Source: Colwellia echini (lineage in GTDB: Bacteria > Pseudomonadota > Gammaproteobacteria > Enterobacterales > Alteromonadaceae). From it: a stretch of 64,000 bases of DNA. Where the stretch lies: NCBI RefSeq assembly GCF_002843355.2, contig NZ_PJAI02000012.1, positions 57,283 to 121,282 on the forward strand. Direction: 5' to 3'. The notes under the pieces were generated by a model, which was given only the letters and a program-made list of their open reading frames with translations, was not told where the DNA came from and ran no database searches. This document shows positions 26,635 through 35,352 of this stretch, one piece after another. The position numbers were made by a program, and so were the translations under genes. Within the stretch, counting starts at the first letter, position 1, and every line of letters begins with the position of its first letter.

Positions 26635-28626
26635 CTTAATTGAGCTAACCAAATAATCTAAAATGCTCATTGGGCTATTCTGTTTAATCTCCAACGGAAA
26701 TAATGATACTGGTTTATTAATAAGACCTCGTTCAATCATTTCTGAAATCACCCCGAAGTCTAATAAACCTGTTTTTCCAACCAATAAGTCTTCAATATTT
26801 GCTGAATTACGGACATTCAGAATATCTCTAAAGCCTTTCAAATAAAGGTGATCTTTAGTAAAGCCGCCACCTCGATAAACACGTGTAGTTAAGGTAAATG
26901 CATTAGCAGAGCTAACCCCATAATTAGTCATTAATAATTGATAGGTTTTAGTAAAGTCGCCATGCTCTAACATATACTTTACCGCTATCACGCGTAAGGC
27001 AAGTGTTTTTAAGCGCGATAAAGTTAAATTACCTGAGCAATATTCACTAAAAATAGCTAAACCTTCTTGGGTATGGGTATTACCAGTCAAACCTATTGAA
27101 AACACTTTCAGCTGAGACTCTTTCGCATTAATAGTCGTTAGCATGTGAATACCTAACTCATGAAATGCATAACCTTGTAATTCTGATTTAGTAAACGTGG
27201 CGTCTTTATTAATTAATAATAAACGTTTTTCATTATTCACCATGGCTTTAGCAACAAGCTTTGCTGATTTTTCTATTTTACACTGTAAGCCCCACTGACT
27301 CGCCTGCTCTATATAATATTTAACAGCGTAATCTGCGTCGTGAATAGACTCTTCAAATTCACCTTCTATTTCAGGTGCGCGTAAAATAAATTCAGCATTG
27401 GCAATATCTTGTCGGGTTGGCTCACCATAATAACGAAGAGAGTTATAAACAAAGTCGTCAGTACCAATGGAGGTTAACAAATCAATTTTGTTGGCCAAAT
27501 TATCAATAGTATGACGGTACAGTTGTTGAATATCGGCATCCATAATGTCACTTACGGGTAACTTATAAAGCTGCTCTCTAAAATGATACGGGTCAATATT
27601 AAGTTGTTTATATCTAAAATCTGGTGAGCCGCTATTTTTAGGAGAGAAAAATTTTTTTCGCTCACTGGCAATGTTAATCGGGTTGATATAATTTAACGTT
27701 TCGACATTTTTACAAAGCTCAACCAGTTGTCGATCAAGATTAATAATTTCAGGCGCTAAAGAAGAAGTCAGAATGTCAGTGCTTTTTGCCGACTTTTGCT
27801 TATTATACTTACGCATGAAAAATGCCGTCGTTTCACCAATGGCTTGTTTAACACCCGCTTTTAGCTCTTCTAAAACTAATGGGAATAGTTCTCCATTGGT
27901 TTCATCCATAAACACTTTTTTAACTTCAATTGGCAATACCAAGGTATTATCGAAATGCGCACTAATATGGGTAATAAGATAGCCTCGACCGTGAAACACT
28001 TCATCAGTCGCCGCGTATGCATCCATATTAGGCAAGTCTATTTTATTTAACTCTAGCTGAAATTTTTTCGCGATTGCGCCCCAACGCTCCATATCAATTT
28101 GCGACGAGCCAATATTAAAGGTTGGCGAGGCTTTATTAATACGCTGGTAATTATAGGAGTGCACATCAAACACTATTGTGTTTTTAAATTGCTGCTCTAG
28201 TTTAGCTATTAATGCTTCAATCACATTATAAAATGAGTCGTGCTTGGCGTGGCTTATACTACGCTGCTTTGCAGTTAAGGCTTTTTTCCATACGGGCTTA
28301 TCTTTTGTCGTTTTGGTTGAAGTAGATAAGGTTTTAGCGCGGTTAAGGTCGTATTCAAAGCGTGAATCATTACCAATAACAACTATAGGAAATGACGAAA
28401 TTAAGTCTGCCGTATACGGTGACTCTTCATATCCTTGCTCTTTATTACTTAATAAAAACGTTTTTTGTAAATCTTCTCGAAGATGATGTCCATTATGGAT
28501 GGCAGCACAAACTACAGGACTGTATTCATCTATTTTAATAATAAATGCGTCGTTTTCTACTGTCGCGTGAAAGCATTCACCTTTATTGATTAACTCAATA
28601 CATTCAGTTTCAGATAATGTGAGCAT
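26632..28626 (-). CDS. N-formylglutamate amidohydrolase-like / DUF1704 metallopeptidase fusion
   Basis: 664 residues, two domains. The N-terminal part (about 20-260) resembles N-formylglutamate amidohydrolases: AAIHNGHHL, SRFEYDLNR, VFDVHSYNYQR. The C-terminal part (about 310-650) is DUF1704, the QEGLA-motif family (TIGR02421) to which the animal tyrosine carboxypeptidase MATCAP belongs. Its zinc site is HELGIHMLT (His489, Glu490, His494) with QEGLA at 520-524 giving the third ligand Glu521. Both domains should hydrolyse amide or peptide bonds. Its start overlaps the end of the upstream ATP-grasp gene by 17 bases, so the two are translationally coupled. Substrate unknown. Confidence 0.82.
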   Translation of the reverse strand: MLTLSETECIELINKGECFHATVENDAFIIKIDEYSPVVCAAIHNGHHLREDLQKTFLLSNKEQGYEESPYTADLISSFPIVVIGNDSRFEYDLNRAKTLSTSTKTTKDKPVWKKALTAKQRSISHAKHDSFYNVIEALIAKLEQQFKNTIVFDVHSYNYQRINKASPTFNIGSSQIDMERWGAIAKKFQLELNKIDLPNMDAYAATDEVFHGRGYLITHISAHFDNTLVLPIEVKKVFMDETNGELFPLVLEELKAGVKQAIGETTAFFMRKYNKQKSAKSTDILTSSLAPEIINLDRQLVELCKNVETLNYINPINIASERKKFFSPKNSGSPDFRYKQLNIDPYHFREQLYKLPVSDIMDADIQQLYRHTIDNLANKIDLLTSIGTDDFVYNSLRYYGEPTRQDIANAEFILRAPEIEGEFEESIHDADYAVKYYIEQASQWGLQCKIEKSAKLVAKAMVNNEKRLLLINKDATFTKSELQGYAFHELGIHMLTTINAKESQLKVFSIGLTGNTHTQEGLAIFSEYCSGNLTLSRLKTLALRVIAVKYMLEHGDFTKTYQLLMTNYGVSSANAFTLTTRVYRGGGFTKDHLYLKGFRDILNVRNSANIEDLLVGKTGLLDFGVISEMIERGLINKPVSLFPLEIKQNSPMSILDYLVSSIK

Positions 28627-29647
28627 CGTTTATCGCCTTTCTAAATTCATGTTTACGTTGTGCTAATGCCTCTTTAGCATTGACAACGCTTTCAACAAAA
28701 TCGATTACTTTCTTTTGTAGTTTTACATTGTTCAATTTGTTAATACGCATAATACCACCAGGGCTTTGCACATTAACTTCAATCAATTTTTCATTAATCA
28801 CATCAATGCCTACAAAATATAAACCATCGCGAACTAATTTAGGACCAATGTGCTTACACAAAGCTTTTTCATTTTTCGTCAGAACATGCTTTATTACAGA
28901 GCCACCAGCATGAATATTTGAACGTACGTCATTACTGGCTGGTACACGTTTCATAGCGCCAACAGGTTCACCATTTAACATCATAATACGTACATCACCA
29001 GCATCAGCGCCTTCTACATATTCTTGTAAAATAACGTAGTTACCACCTTTGCCACTATTAATATAAAACTCTAATAATGATTGGAAACTTTTGTGTGCGC
29101 TTTTTTCAACTAAAATAACCCCATGTCCGCCATAACCATCTAGCGGCTTCATGATCATTTTGTCAGACTTAGACTCTTTTAATACATCAACTAAGTATTC
29201 TGTTGTTTTAGATACATGCGTAACGGGAATAAAATGGTTAGTAGGATCATCAAAAGAAGCGGTATAAAGCTTAGTGTTAGCAATACGCAAACCATCTATA
29301 TCGTTCATAATAAATACATCATCACGTACAGAATCTAGAAAATTTAGCGTAATAGGGTCTAATGGCGGATTAGCGCGCATGATGATGGTATCAAAACCAG
29401 CCAATGGTAACTGCGACTTTTGAAATTCCGCTTTTTTATAAAACGAGACAATATTAGCCGTAACTACATCGCTTTTCTTGAATACTTGGCAAAACGCACT
29501 GGAAACAGAATCACGCATGGTTAAGTTGTGTGGTGTTGCAATAGCAACAGTATGATTACGTGAAACGCATTCGTGGATTAAACGTAAAGTAGAATCCGTC
29601 TCAGGATCGATTTTATCCCAAGGGTACATCAAAAAAAGTATATTCAT
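28610..29647 (-). CDS. GshB-like ATP-grasp ligase
   Basis: 345 residues. It follows prokaryotic glutathione synthetase: N-terminal FLMYPWDKIDPETDSTLRL, IIMRANPPLD, the ATP-grasp stretch MIMKPLDGYGGHGVILVE, LQEYVEGADAGDVRIMML, and the metal-binding EVNVQSPGGIMRI near the end. It should form an amide bond by way of an acyl phosphate, using ATP. Because it is coupled to a DUF1704 peptidase rather than to gshA, and because divergence from true GshB is clear, I do not call it gshB. Likely part of a peptide-tag or small-peptide pathway. Confidence 0.82.
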   Translation of the reverse strand: MNILFLMYPWDKIDPETDSTLRLIHECVSRNHTVAIATPHNLTMRDSVSSAFCQVFKKSDVVTANIVSFYKKAEFQKSQLPLAGFDTIIMRANPPLDPITLNFLDSVRDDVFIMNDIDGLRIANTKLYTASFDDPTNHFIPVTHVSKTTEYLVDVLKESKSDKMIMKPLDGYGGHGVILVEKSAHKSFQSLLEFYINSGKGGNYVILQEYVEGADAGDVRIMMLNGEPVGAMKRVPASNDVRSNIHAGGSVIKHVLTKNEKALCKHIGPKLVRDGLYFVGIDVINEKLIEVNVQSPGGIMRINKLNNVKLQKKVIDFVESVVNAKEALAQRKHEFRKAINDAHII

Positions 29648-29821
29648 GGTATTACCTGTTTTGTAAAACGCTTATCCAAGGTAATAATGTATACGATGAA
29701 TATTACAGAAACATAGTTAAGTGGAGTGATTTCACCTACGTTTGCGTTGATTACGCTTTTGAACGTATGAAAAAATAAAAATGGGAGTTATAAGATTAGT
29801 TTACAAAAAGCAGCTACATAC

Positions 29822-29853
29822 GATAGCGTTAAACCTATTAGTTAAACGCTATC
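29822..29853 (-). other. inverted repeat between the acidic-protein gene and the ATP-grasp gene
   Basis: GATAGCGTTAAAC (29822-29834) and GTTAAACGCTATC (29841-29853) pair with one mismatch pair. It lies just past the 80-residue gene on the minus strand; without an adjacent T-run it is at best a weak terminator. Confidence 0.4.
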
Positions 29854-29879
29854 AGTCAAATTAAAGCTAAATTTGTTGA

Positions 29880-30122
29880 TTAATCCCAATCATCATAATT
29901 GTCATCATCGAATTTGCTGCGTCGACTATCTTTTTGCAGTTGCTCTAACTTTTTCTTAGCAAGAAAGTTACGCTTGTTATTATGCTTAGAACTCTTCTCT
30001 TCAGTAGAGTGTACGCTTAATTCAAACTCAGCAATGTTATTTTCAATGTCGTCTGAAGCACCTTGATTGTCAAAGTATTCATTGTCAAAATCAGGTAATT
30101 CGTAATTTGTATTCATGGTCAT
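29880..30122 (-). CDS. small acidic hypothetical protein
   Basis: 80 residues, highly charged. The N-terminal half is acidic (YELPDFDNEYFDNQGASDD), the middle is a basic helix (NKRNFLAKKKLEQLQKDSRR) and the end is FDDDNYDDWD. No signal peptide, probably partly disordered. The basic helix plus acidic tail recalls the PA3496-type small proteins, but that is a weak match. ATG 30122 follows GGTGAGATAACA. It lies between an HdfR-like regulator and the ATP-grasp/DUF1704 pair, all on one strand, 232 bases upstream of the ligase. Function unknown. Confidence 0.6.
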   Translation of the reverse strand: MTMNTNYELPDFDNEYFDNQGASDDIENNIAEFELSVHSTEEKSSKHNNKRNFLAKKKLEQLQKDSRRSKFDDDNYDDWD

Positions 30123-30358
30123 TGTTATCTCACCAAAAGATAATCAGGGTTAAAATCGGATAGTCTACTTTTTTGACCACTAAGAAAAGCAAAAAATTTT
30201 TAAGCTAACGATAAATATAATTTACCTTTGTTGTAAATTCCGTCTGACCTGACTCTCATTTCATTATTAATAGCTAACCATAATTAACTTTATAGGATAC
30301 TTTTTGAGTAATTATTTGAATAACTATTTGAGTTACTTTTTAATTAATAGCCCTTTCA

Positions 30359-31240
30359 TTATACCAGTGGCGACATTATGGCTGGGGCTTCAGGTTGCTC
30401 TTTTCTGAGTAAATTTTTTATTTCTATAATGCGCTCTTCGTTTTCATTCTCTTTGTGAAAAGCACTAAACAATTCTCGCTCAAAAATAGGTAGGCTCTCA
30501 ATCGCAAACAATTTGCCTTGTTCAATAAAAGGTTTTGCTAACATATCTGGTAAATAGGCGCTGCCACCACATTGCAACATTAAATCAAGCGCTATCCGTG
30601 CAGTACTCGTTCTAATAGCGGGAATAGAAATACCAGGTACTGCTTTGGCATGCCAATTTATAAAGCTAGTACCCCAATCAATCATAATATAGCGCTGTAC
30701 TTGTGATGGGCAGGTAATCACATTTGTAAATGTAGTTACTGGCACCAAATTGAACATATGTAGCGATTCTATCCTCAACTCTTCGACTTTCGGCGGGTCA
30801 AACAAAATAGCTACATCTAAGGTCCGCTCAAGTAATTGCCGCGTTAATTGTTCACGCGAGAGGATCTCAGCAACTAAACTTATTTGCGGTTGATTAAGGT
30901 ATATTTTTGAAATAGCGTCATGAATATAGACATCCCAAGTATTAGGTGTACCTGCAATAGAAATTTGGGTTACTTGCTCGGTGGTTAAGGCAACATCTTG
31001 TTTTGCCATGCGTAAAGTATTTAGCATGTTTTCTGCGTGCGGTACTAATCGCTCACCCGCCAAAGTCAGCTGAATATTGTTTCTTGCACGGTGAAATAAG
31101 CTGACACCAAAGTATCTTTCTAACTGCCTAACACGAGTGCTGATAGCGGCTTGAGTTAAATATAAGTTCTCAGCAGCTTTACCAAAGTGGCGACAATCTT
31201 TCACTTCTAAAAAAGTTTTAATTAACTCTATGTCCATCAT
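30359..31240 (-). CDS. LysR-family regulator, HdfR-like
   Basis: 293 residues. The N-terminal winged helix-turn-helix (ELIKTFLEVKDCRHFGKAAE, LYLTQAAISTRVRQLE, FHRARNNIQLTLAGERL) is very like E. coli HdfR; the C-terminal LysR effector domain (about 90-290) is more divergent (IDWGTSFINWHAK parallels the HdfR LEWGPDFQQHEA). HdfR represses the flagellar master operon in E. coli; the target here is unknown. It is upstream of the small acidic gene on the same strand (236 bases) and divergent from proB. Confidence 0.8.
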   Translation of the reverse strand: MMDIELIKTFLEVKDCRHFGKAAENLYLTQAAISTRVRQLERYFGVSLFHRARNNIQLTLAGERLVPHAENMLNTLRMAKQDVALTTEQVTQISIAGTPNTWDVYIHDAISKIYLNQPQISLVAEILSREQLTRQLLERTLDVAILFDPPKVEELRIESLHMFNLVPVTTFTNVITCPSQVQRYIMIDWGTSFINWHAKAVPGISIPAIRTSTARIALDLMLQCGGSAYLPDMLAKPFIEQGKLFAIESLPIFERELFSAFHKENENEERIIEIKNLLRKEQPEAPAIMSPLV

Positions 31241-31448
31241 GCATTCTCTTATCGTTACGATAAATATTAATTGTTTTACAGCCTAATTAGTTATCCGCAT
31301 ACTCCGCGAAAAGCTATAACCTGTCAACTGCGACAGCAGTGAAATGAATATAATAATTCACTAGGTTAAAGAATAAACCTGTAAAAAAGTATAGGCTTAA
31401 ATTAACATAGAAAAACAGTAATATATCAAGTAAATATCAGGCTAAACA

Positions 31449-32543
31449 ATGAATTTTAATCGAGCGGTAATCAAAGTAGGTAGTGCCTTAATTGCACCAG
31501 ATAAAGACGGTTGTAGCGACAAGTATATTGCCGCTATCTCACACTTTATTAACCAGTGTCAAAAACAAGGTAAAGAGATTATTCTCGTATCGTCTGGCTC
31601 TGTAGCTGCTGGGCGCAGCCTAATTCATCATGGTTCTCCTGAGTTGTCAGGCGCTACCAGAAAAGCAATGGCTTCTGTTGGGCAAATGCAGATGATGGCT
31701 AATTGGCAACGTTTTTTTAGCATTCCTTGTAGTCAAATTTTAATAACCCAAGAAGATTTTACTAATAGAGAGCGCTTTATTAGTATTAAACACACCATAA
31801 AAATTCAGTTAGCTAATGGTATTTTACCAATTGTTAATGAAAACGACACAGTTGCGGATAAGCAAGCAACTGTTGGTGATAACGACAATCTTGCCGCTTT
31901 AGTGGCGCAAGTTTGTGAAGCCGATGCTTTATTCATTTTAAGTGATATTGAAGGAGTATTTACTAAAGACCCTAAAGTAAATGCTGATGCGGTTCTGGTT
32001 CCTGAAATAGCTGAAATTACCGATGAAATATATGCTATGGCAGGAGTAACACGAAGTCACCTTGCTACTGGCGGCATGAAAACAAAAATTCAAGCTGCTG
32101 AAAAAGCTGTTGAGCACGGTATAAATACTTATATTGTTAATGGTACACGTAGTGAAGTATTTGAGTCTTTATTAGCAGGAGTAAATCCTGGTACACGTTT
32201 TATTGCCAATAAGAATATCTCTTCGAGAAAACATTGGCTTAAACATAGTTTAAAAAGCCAAGGGAAAATTATTTTAGATGCCGGCGCAGTTAACGCTATT
32301 TTGAATAAAGGTGCGTCATTACTTCCTAAAGGCGTTAAATCAGCTGAGTCACCTTTTAAACCGGGTGATTCTGTAGATTTAATTGATGAGCGTAATAATA
32401 AAATAATAGCCAAAGGTATTAGTTTATACAGTCAACATGACTTACAGCGCATAATGGGTCAACACAGCGATAGCATTGACAGTATTTTAGGGCACGATCA
32501 AGGTGATGCTGTTGTACACCGTGATGACATGGTTATTTTATAA
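31449..32543 (+). CDS. proB: glutamate 5-kinase
   Basis: 364 residues. Amino-acid kinase domain (1-250: VIKVGSALI, VSSGSVAAGR, NENDTVADKQATVGDNDNLA, ATGGMKTKIQAAE) plus a C-terminal PUA domain (about 270-360), the standard ProB layout. It phosphorylates glutamate in the first step of proline synthesis and is usually feedback-inhibited by proline. proA is not adjacent; the gene ends at its own terminator, so this is an orphan proB or one of two copies. Confidence 0.93.
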   Translation: MNFNRAVIKVGSALIAPDKDGCSDKYIAAISHFINQCQKQGKEIILVSSGSVAAGRSLIHHGSPELSGATRKAMASVGQMQMMANWQRFFSIPCSQILITQEDFTNRERFISIKHTIKIQLANGILPIVNENDTVADKQATVGDNDNLAALVAQVCEADALFILSDIEGVFTKDPKVNADAVLVPEIAEITDEIYAMAGVTRSHLATGGMKTKIQAAEKAVEHGINTYIVNGTRSEVFESLLAGVNPGTRFIANKNISSRKHWLKHSLKSQGKIILDAGAVNAILNKGASLLPKGVKSAESPFKPGDSVDLIDERNNKIIAKGISLYSQHDLQRIMGQHSDSIDSILGHDQGDAVVHRDDMVIL

Positions 32544-32580
32544 AAATAGACTACTTTATAAATATCAGAAGTGGTTAACA

Positions 32581-32620
32581 AACTAGCCGATAATACGTTT
32601 TGTAACCGGCTAGTTGTTTT
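32581..32620 (+). terminator. proB intrinsic terminator
   Basis: AACTAGCCG (32581-32589) pairs with CGGCTAGTT (32607-32615), followed by GTTTTG. Confidence 0.7.
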
Positions 32621-32690
32621 GCTTGCTGTAGCTATTTGGCTTTACTAGTAGCTTGAGCCTGCTATAAATATTGTATAAGCAAGCTGCTAA

Positions 32691-33071
32691 CTAAGATTTT
32701 AACCATACAGTCGCATCTGCAATATTGTCAAAATACTTTACTTCACCTGAAATAAACCAAGTACCAATTTTAGCTGCTAACTCTTGCCATTTTTTGTTAC
32801 CTAAAATAGCAATCTTATGAAACTCATTATTATGTTTGAGACCTAATTTAAAGTCATCCCATGCAGCTCGAATTTCCCAACCATCTAATTCAGTACCATC
32901 AACTAACATGTCTACACTAGGCTGTTTTACTGTAGCTAATGCTGAGTCAATTAACGGCGTGATAACTTCATAGTCTGCATGAGTAAGTGTACCGACCGCT
33001 TTTAATGAAAGAAAAAAGTTATCTCCAGATCTTTCAATACCAATTGATAAACCGTGTCTATCTGTACTCAT
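32691..33071 (-). CDS. SpoIIAA-like (STAS-type) protein
   Basis: 126 residues matching the SpoIIAA-like family (DUF3478): GDNFFLSLKAVGTLTHADYE, a central VDGTELDGWEIRAAWDDF and KIAILGNKKWQ. These small proteins have a STAS-type fold and may bind lipids or partners; role unknown. ATG 33071 is chosen because AAGGAG lies 8 bases upstream; the in-frame TTG at 33077 is too close to it. Confidence 0.75.
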   Translation of the reverse strand: MSTDRHGLSIGIERSGDNFFLSLKAVGTLTHADYEVITPLIDSALATVKQPSVDMLVDGTELDGWEIRAAWDDFKLGLKHNNEFHKIAILGNKKWQELAAKIGTWFISGEVKYFDNIADATVWLKS

Positions 33072-33135
33072 AATCAACGCTCCTTTTAAATTATAAAAAT
33101 ATTATACTAAGCAACAACACTAGTTTAATCCCCAG

Positions 33136-33699
33136 CTAACTTAGTACCTTCAATAGCTGATAAATAATTAAAATCAAAAACAACAGCGCTGTAGAATAAA
33201 AGGTTAAAGCAAAGCCTAAAGCACGGGAAGCAGCTCCATCTTTATAACCTTTAAAAAACAGCACTCTACCAATCACAAATAATAGCGAACAAAACGGTAT
33301 CGCCGATAACCAAGTAATGGGCATTAATAAACACCATGCGCTATAAACTGCTACGGCAATAACAAATTGCTCCAGGGTATTTTGTAGTATACTTTGTAGC
33401 AGAATTGCTTGTTTCGAGCCTTTAGTTAAACCACTACCATCAATATCTTCAGCGCTTAAAAATCGAAATTTAGCCAATCGACCAATTGAAACGATAATAG
33501 TTAAAGTTGGTAGTATGAGTGAAAAACCAAACATTACAAATCTACTTTCAATGCTACTACCACCCTCGCCTTTAATATAACCAACAAAAGACGTTGAAAA
33601 AGGATCAAAATATATGCTGGCTGAAATAATAACCGCAACTAGCATCATAGCTGTTGCCATACCTTTAATCACACCCTTTTGCTTAACTGAAAGCTTCAT
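33136..33699 (-). CDS. MAPEG-type membrane protein
   Basis: 187 residues with about four or five membrane helices. The segment ILLQSILQNTLEQFVIAVAV and the later GRVLFFKGYKDGAASRALGF are the MAPEG family pattern (membrane-associated eicosanoid and glutathione metabolism), which binds glutathione in some members. ATG 33699 is preferred over GTG 33753, which adds a charged non-homologous extension. Substrate unknown. Confidence 0.7.
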   Translation of the reverse strand: MKLSVKQKGVIKGMATAMMLVAVIISASIYFDPFSTSFVGYIKGEGGSSIESRFVMFGFSLILPTLTIIVSIGRLAKFRFLSAEDIDGSGLTKGSKQAILLQSILQNTLEQFVIAVAVYSAWCLLMPITWLSAIPFCSLLFVIGRVLFFKGYKDGAASRALGFALTFYSTALLFLILIIYQLLKVLS

Positions 33700-33795
33700 A
33701 CTTTGATCTCTTTTCTTCTCTTGTTTTTCAAAACATCTAAAATAAGTAAACACTGCGATTACGTTTAGTTGGCTCGGGTTAATGTTAACAAGAAA

Positions 33796-34758
33796 CTACA
33801 ACGGAAGTGATAAGGTTACAAAAGCAGAACCACCTTCAACACGGTGCTTTGCTGCGAACTCCCAGTAACCACGAAGATTAATATAAGCGGCTTGATTATT
33901 CATAGTGAATGAATAGCCAATTTCGGGGCCTACGGCTGCAATGCTAGATTTAATATCATCAGCAAATACCGAATCTCCTGAGTCAGCAGTTATTTGTCCG
34001 TAAACATAACCAACAATACCTATTTGCCAATGTTGGTTAAGAAACTGTGATACCCCCCAATCTAAATGCACATCGATGCCGTTTTGATAATTAGTATCAT
34101 CATTTTCTATATTGTAGGTAAAACCAAGTACTGCTGAAAGCTCACGTCCTGTCGTTTCATTGAAATAGGTGTAACCACCGCCTAAATCAACTGCGCCATG
34201 ACCAATACCAAGGTTACTTAAACTAGAAGCATTGTAATCACCCGTTGGTATATCACCAGTTAGGTAGGTCATCCAATTATCATTACCATTATTCCAAGCA
34301 AGACTTACAACAGGGTACAAATCTGTCATGCCTGTAACTGTATCTTTCTCGTTTTGCAAAAGTAATGGATCACTAATAGCTATATCAGCGCTTGTGGTAT
34401 TACTACCCCAGCCAAAACCTAAACCAAAAGATAGTTGTCCATCCCAAAGTTTAGTATGTGGTGAATATGTTGGTTGCACAATCAGCACTGGCAAGCTTGA
34501 ATCTACGTCACCTGAAAGCACATTACCACGTGGCAAGGTTTTACTCTTTGCTGCGCTACCATTGTAATAATAACCTTGCGCTGGTATTGACCAACCCGGT
34601 GTCGCCGGAACAGCAGCAAAGCTAGCATATTGGCCTGAAAACCAAAAAGCAACACCGCCTTCATCAGCCATTACAACAGGTGCAAAACTAGCTGAAAAAA
34701 CGCTCGCTAATGTTACACGCAGCGGTGTTAATTTAATAATTTCTTTGATTCTACTCAT
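33796..34758 (-). CDS. outer-membrane beta-barrel, phenol-degradation (MetA/SphA) family
   Basis: 320 residues. A signal peptide ends near FAPVVMA-DEGG. The mature part consists of alternating amphipathic strands ending in an aromatic/Leu C-terminus (FVTLSLPL), as outer-membrane barrels do. GDIPTGDYNASSLSNLGIG and LGGGYTYFNETTGRELSAVL are typical of the phenol MetA degradation/SphA-like porins, which take up hydrophobic compounds. ATG 34758 follows AAGGGAT. Cargo unknown. Confidence 0.78.
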   Translation of the reverse strand: MSRIKEIIKLTPLRVTLASVFSASFAPVVMADEGGVAFWFSGQYASFAAVPATPGWSIPAQGYYYNGSAAKSKTLPRGNVLSGDVDSSLPVLIVQPTYSPHTKLWDGQLSFGLGFGWGSNTTSADIAISDPLLLQNEKDTVTGMTDLYPVVSLAWNNGNDNWMTYLTGDIPTGDYNASSLSNLGIGHGAVDLGGGYTYFNETTGRELSAVLGFTYNIENDDTNYQNGIDVHLDWGVSQFLNQHWQIGIVGYVYGQITADSGDSVFADDIKSSIAAVGPEIGYSFTMNNQAAYINLRGYWEFAAKHRVEGGSAFVTLSLPL

Positions 34759-34917
34759 TTTATATCCCTTAAAAATTTATATTCATCTTATCTAGACTGA
34801 TTGTTTTTTCCACTAAATTTACAGCTGAATTTACAATTAAGTAACTTGTAGTAACATTAGTTAATCTTAGCAGCAGGTATTTAATCGATCTAACATGAGT
34901 TAAAAATAATGAAAGTG

Positions 34918-35010
34918 ATTAGCACATAATATCAATCACTTAGATTTTTTCTTCGACAATAATTTTAAGTATTCGTAGTACTAGGCGGAAAAGCGAAGCC
35001 AATAAGTGGT
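34918..35010. repeat. dispersed intergenic repeat, copy B
   Basis: On the minus strand the order GGCTTCGCTTT, ACTACGAATACTTAAAATTA, TTGTCGA, TTGATATTATG parallels 26521-26600. It sits in a 594-base gap between two barrel genes, which also contains a 9-bp inverted repeat at 35213-35238. Confidence 0.45.
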
Positions 35011-35212
35011 TATAGTTAACTTTCATAACACAGCTAACTATAAGAAAAACGAATAAATAAGGCTGTTGTAGTATTTTGCTTATCGAACTCAGCTTTCTAT
35101 ATAAAACATCATCAATATCAAGATTAAAATTGTTTATAAAAAAATCAAAAAATAATATATTACAGCCAAACTCTATTTTGATTTTGTGATGTTTTAGTGC
35201 ATTATGATCGGG

Positions 35213-35238
35213 TTTTAAGTGTAGTGCATCACTTAAAA
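35213..35238 (+). promoter_or_regulatory. palindrome upstream of the surface-antigen barrel
   Basis: TTTTAAGTG (35213-35221), TAGTGCAT, CACTTAAAA (35230-35238), perfect arms. Located about 115 bases before the likely start; possible operator. Confidence 0.4.
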
Positions 35239-35352
35239 AATTTTAATTTCTAAATAAATTTCTAAGTAATGAAGTTCACTAGCTTTACCTAAAAAGAGCT
35301 TATATTTTAATAAATTGCTCTTAACGATTAATAACTACAGGGATTTGACATC

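Noticed and set aside
28610..29647. Calling the ATP-grasp gene gshB
   Set aside because: No gshA nearby, divergent N-terminal and C-terminal parts, and coupling to a DUF1704 peptidase gene; true gshB is expected elsewhere.
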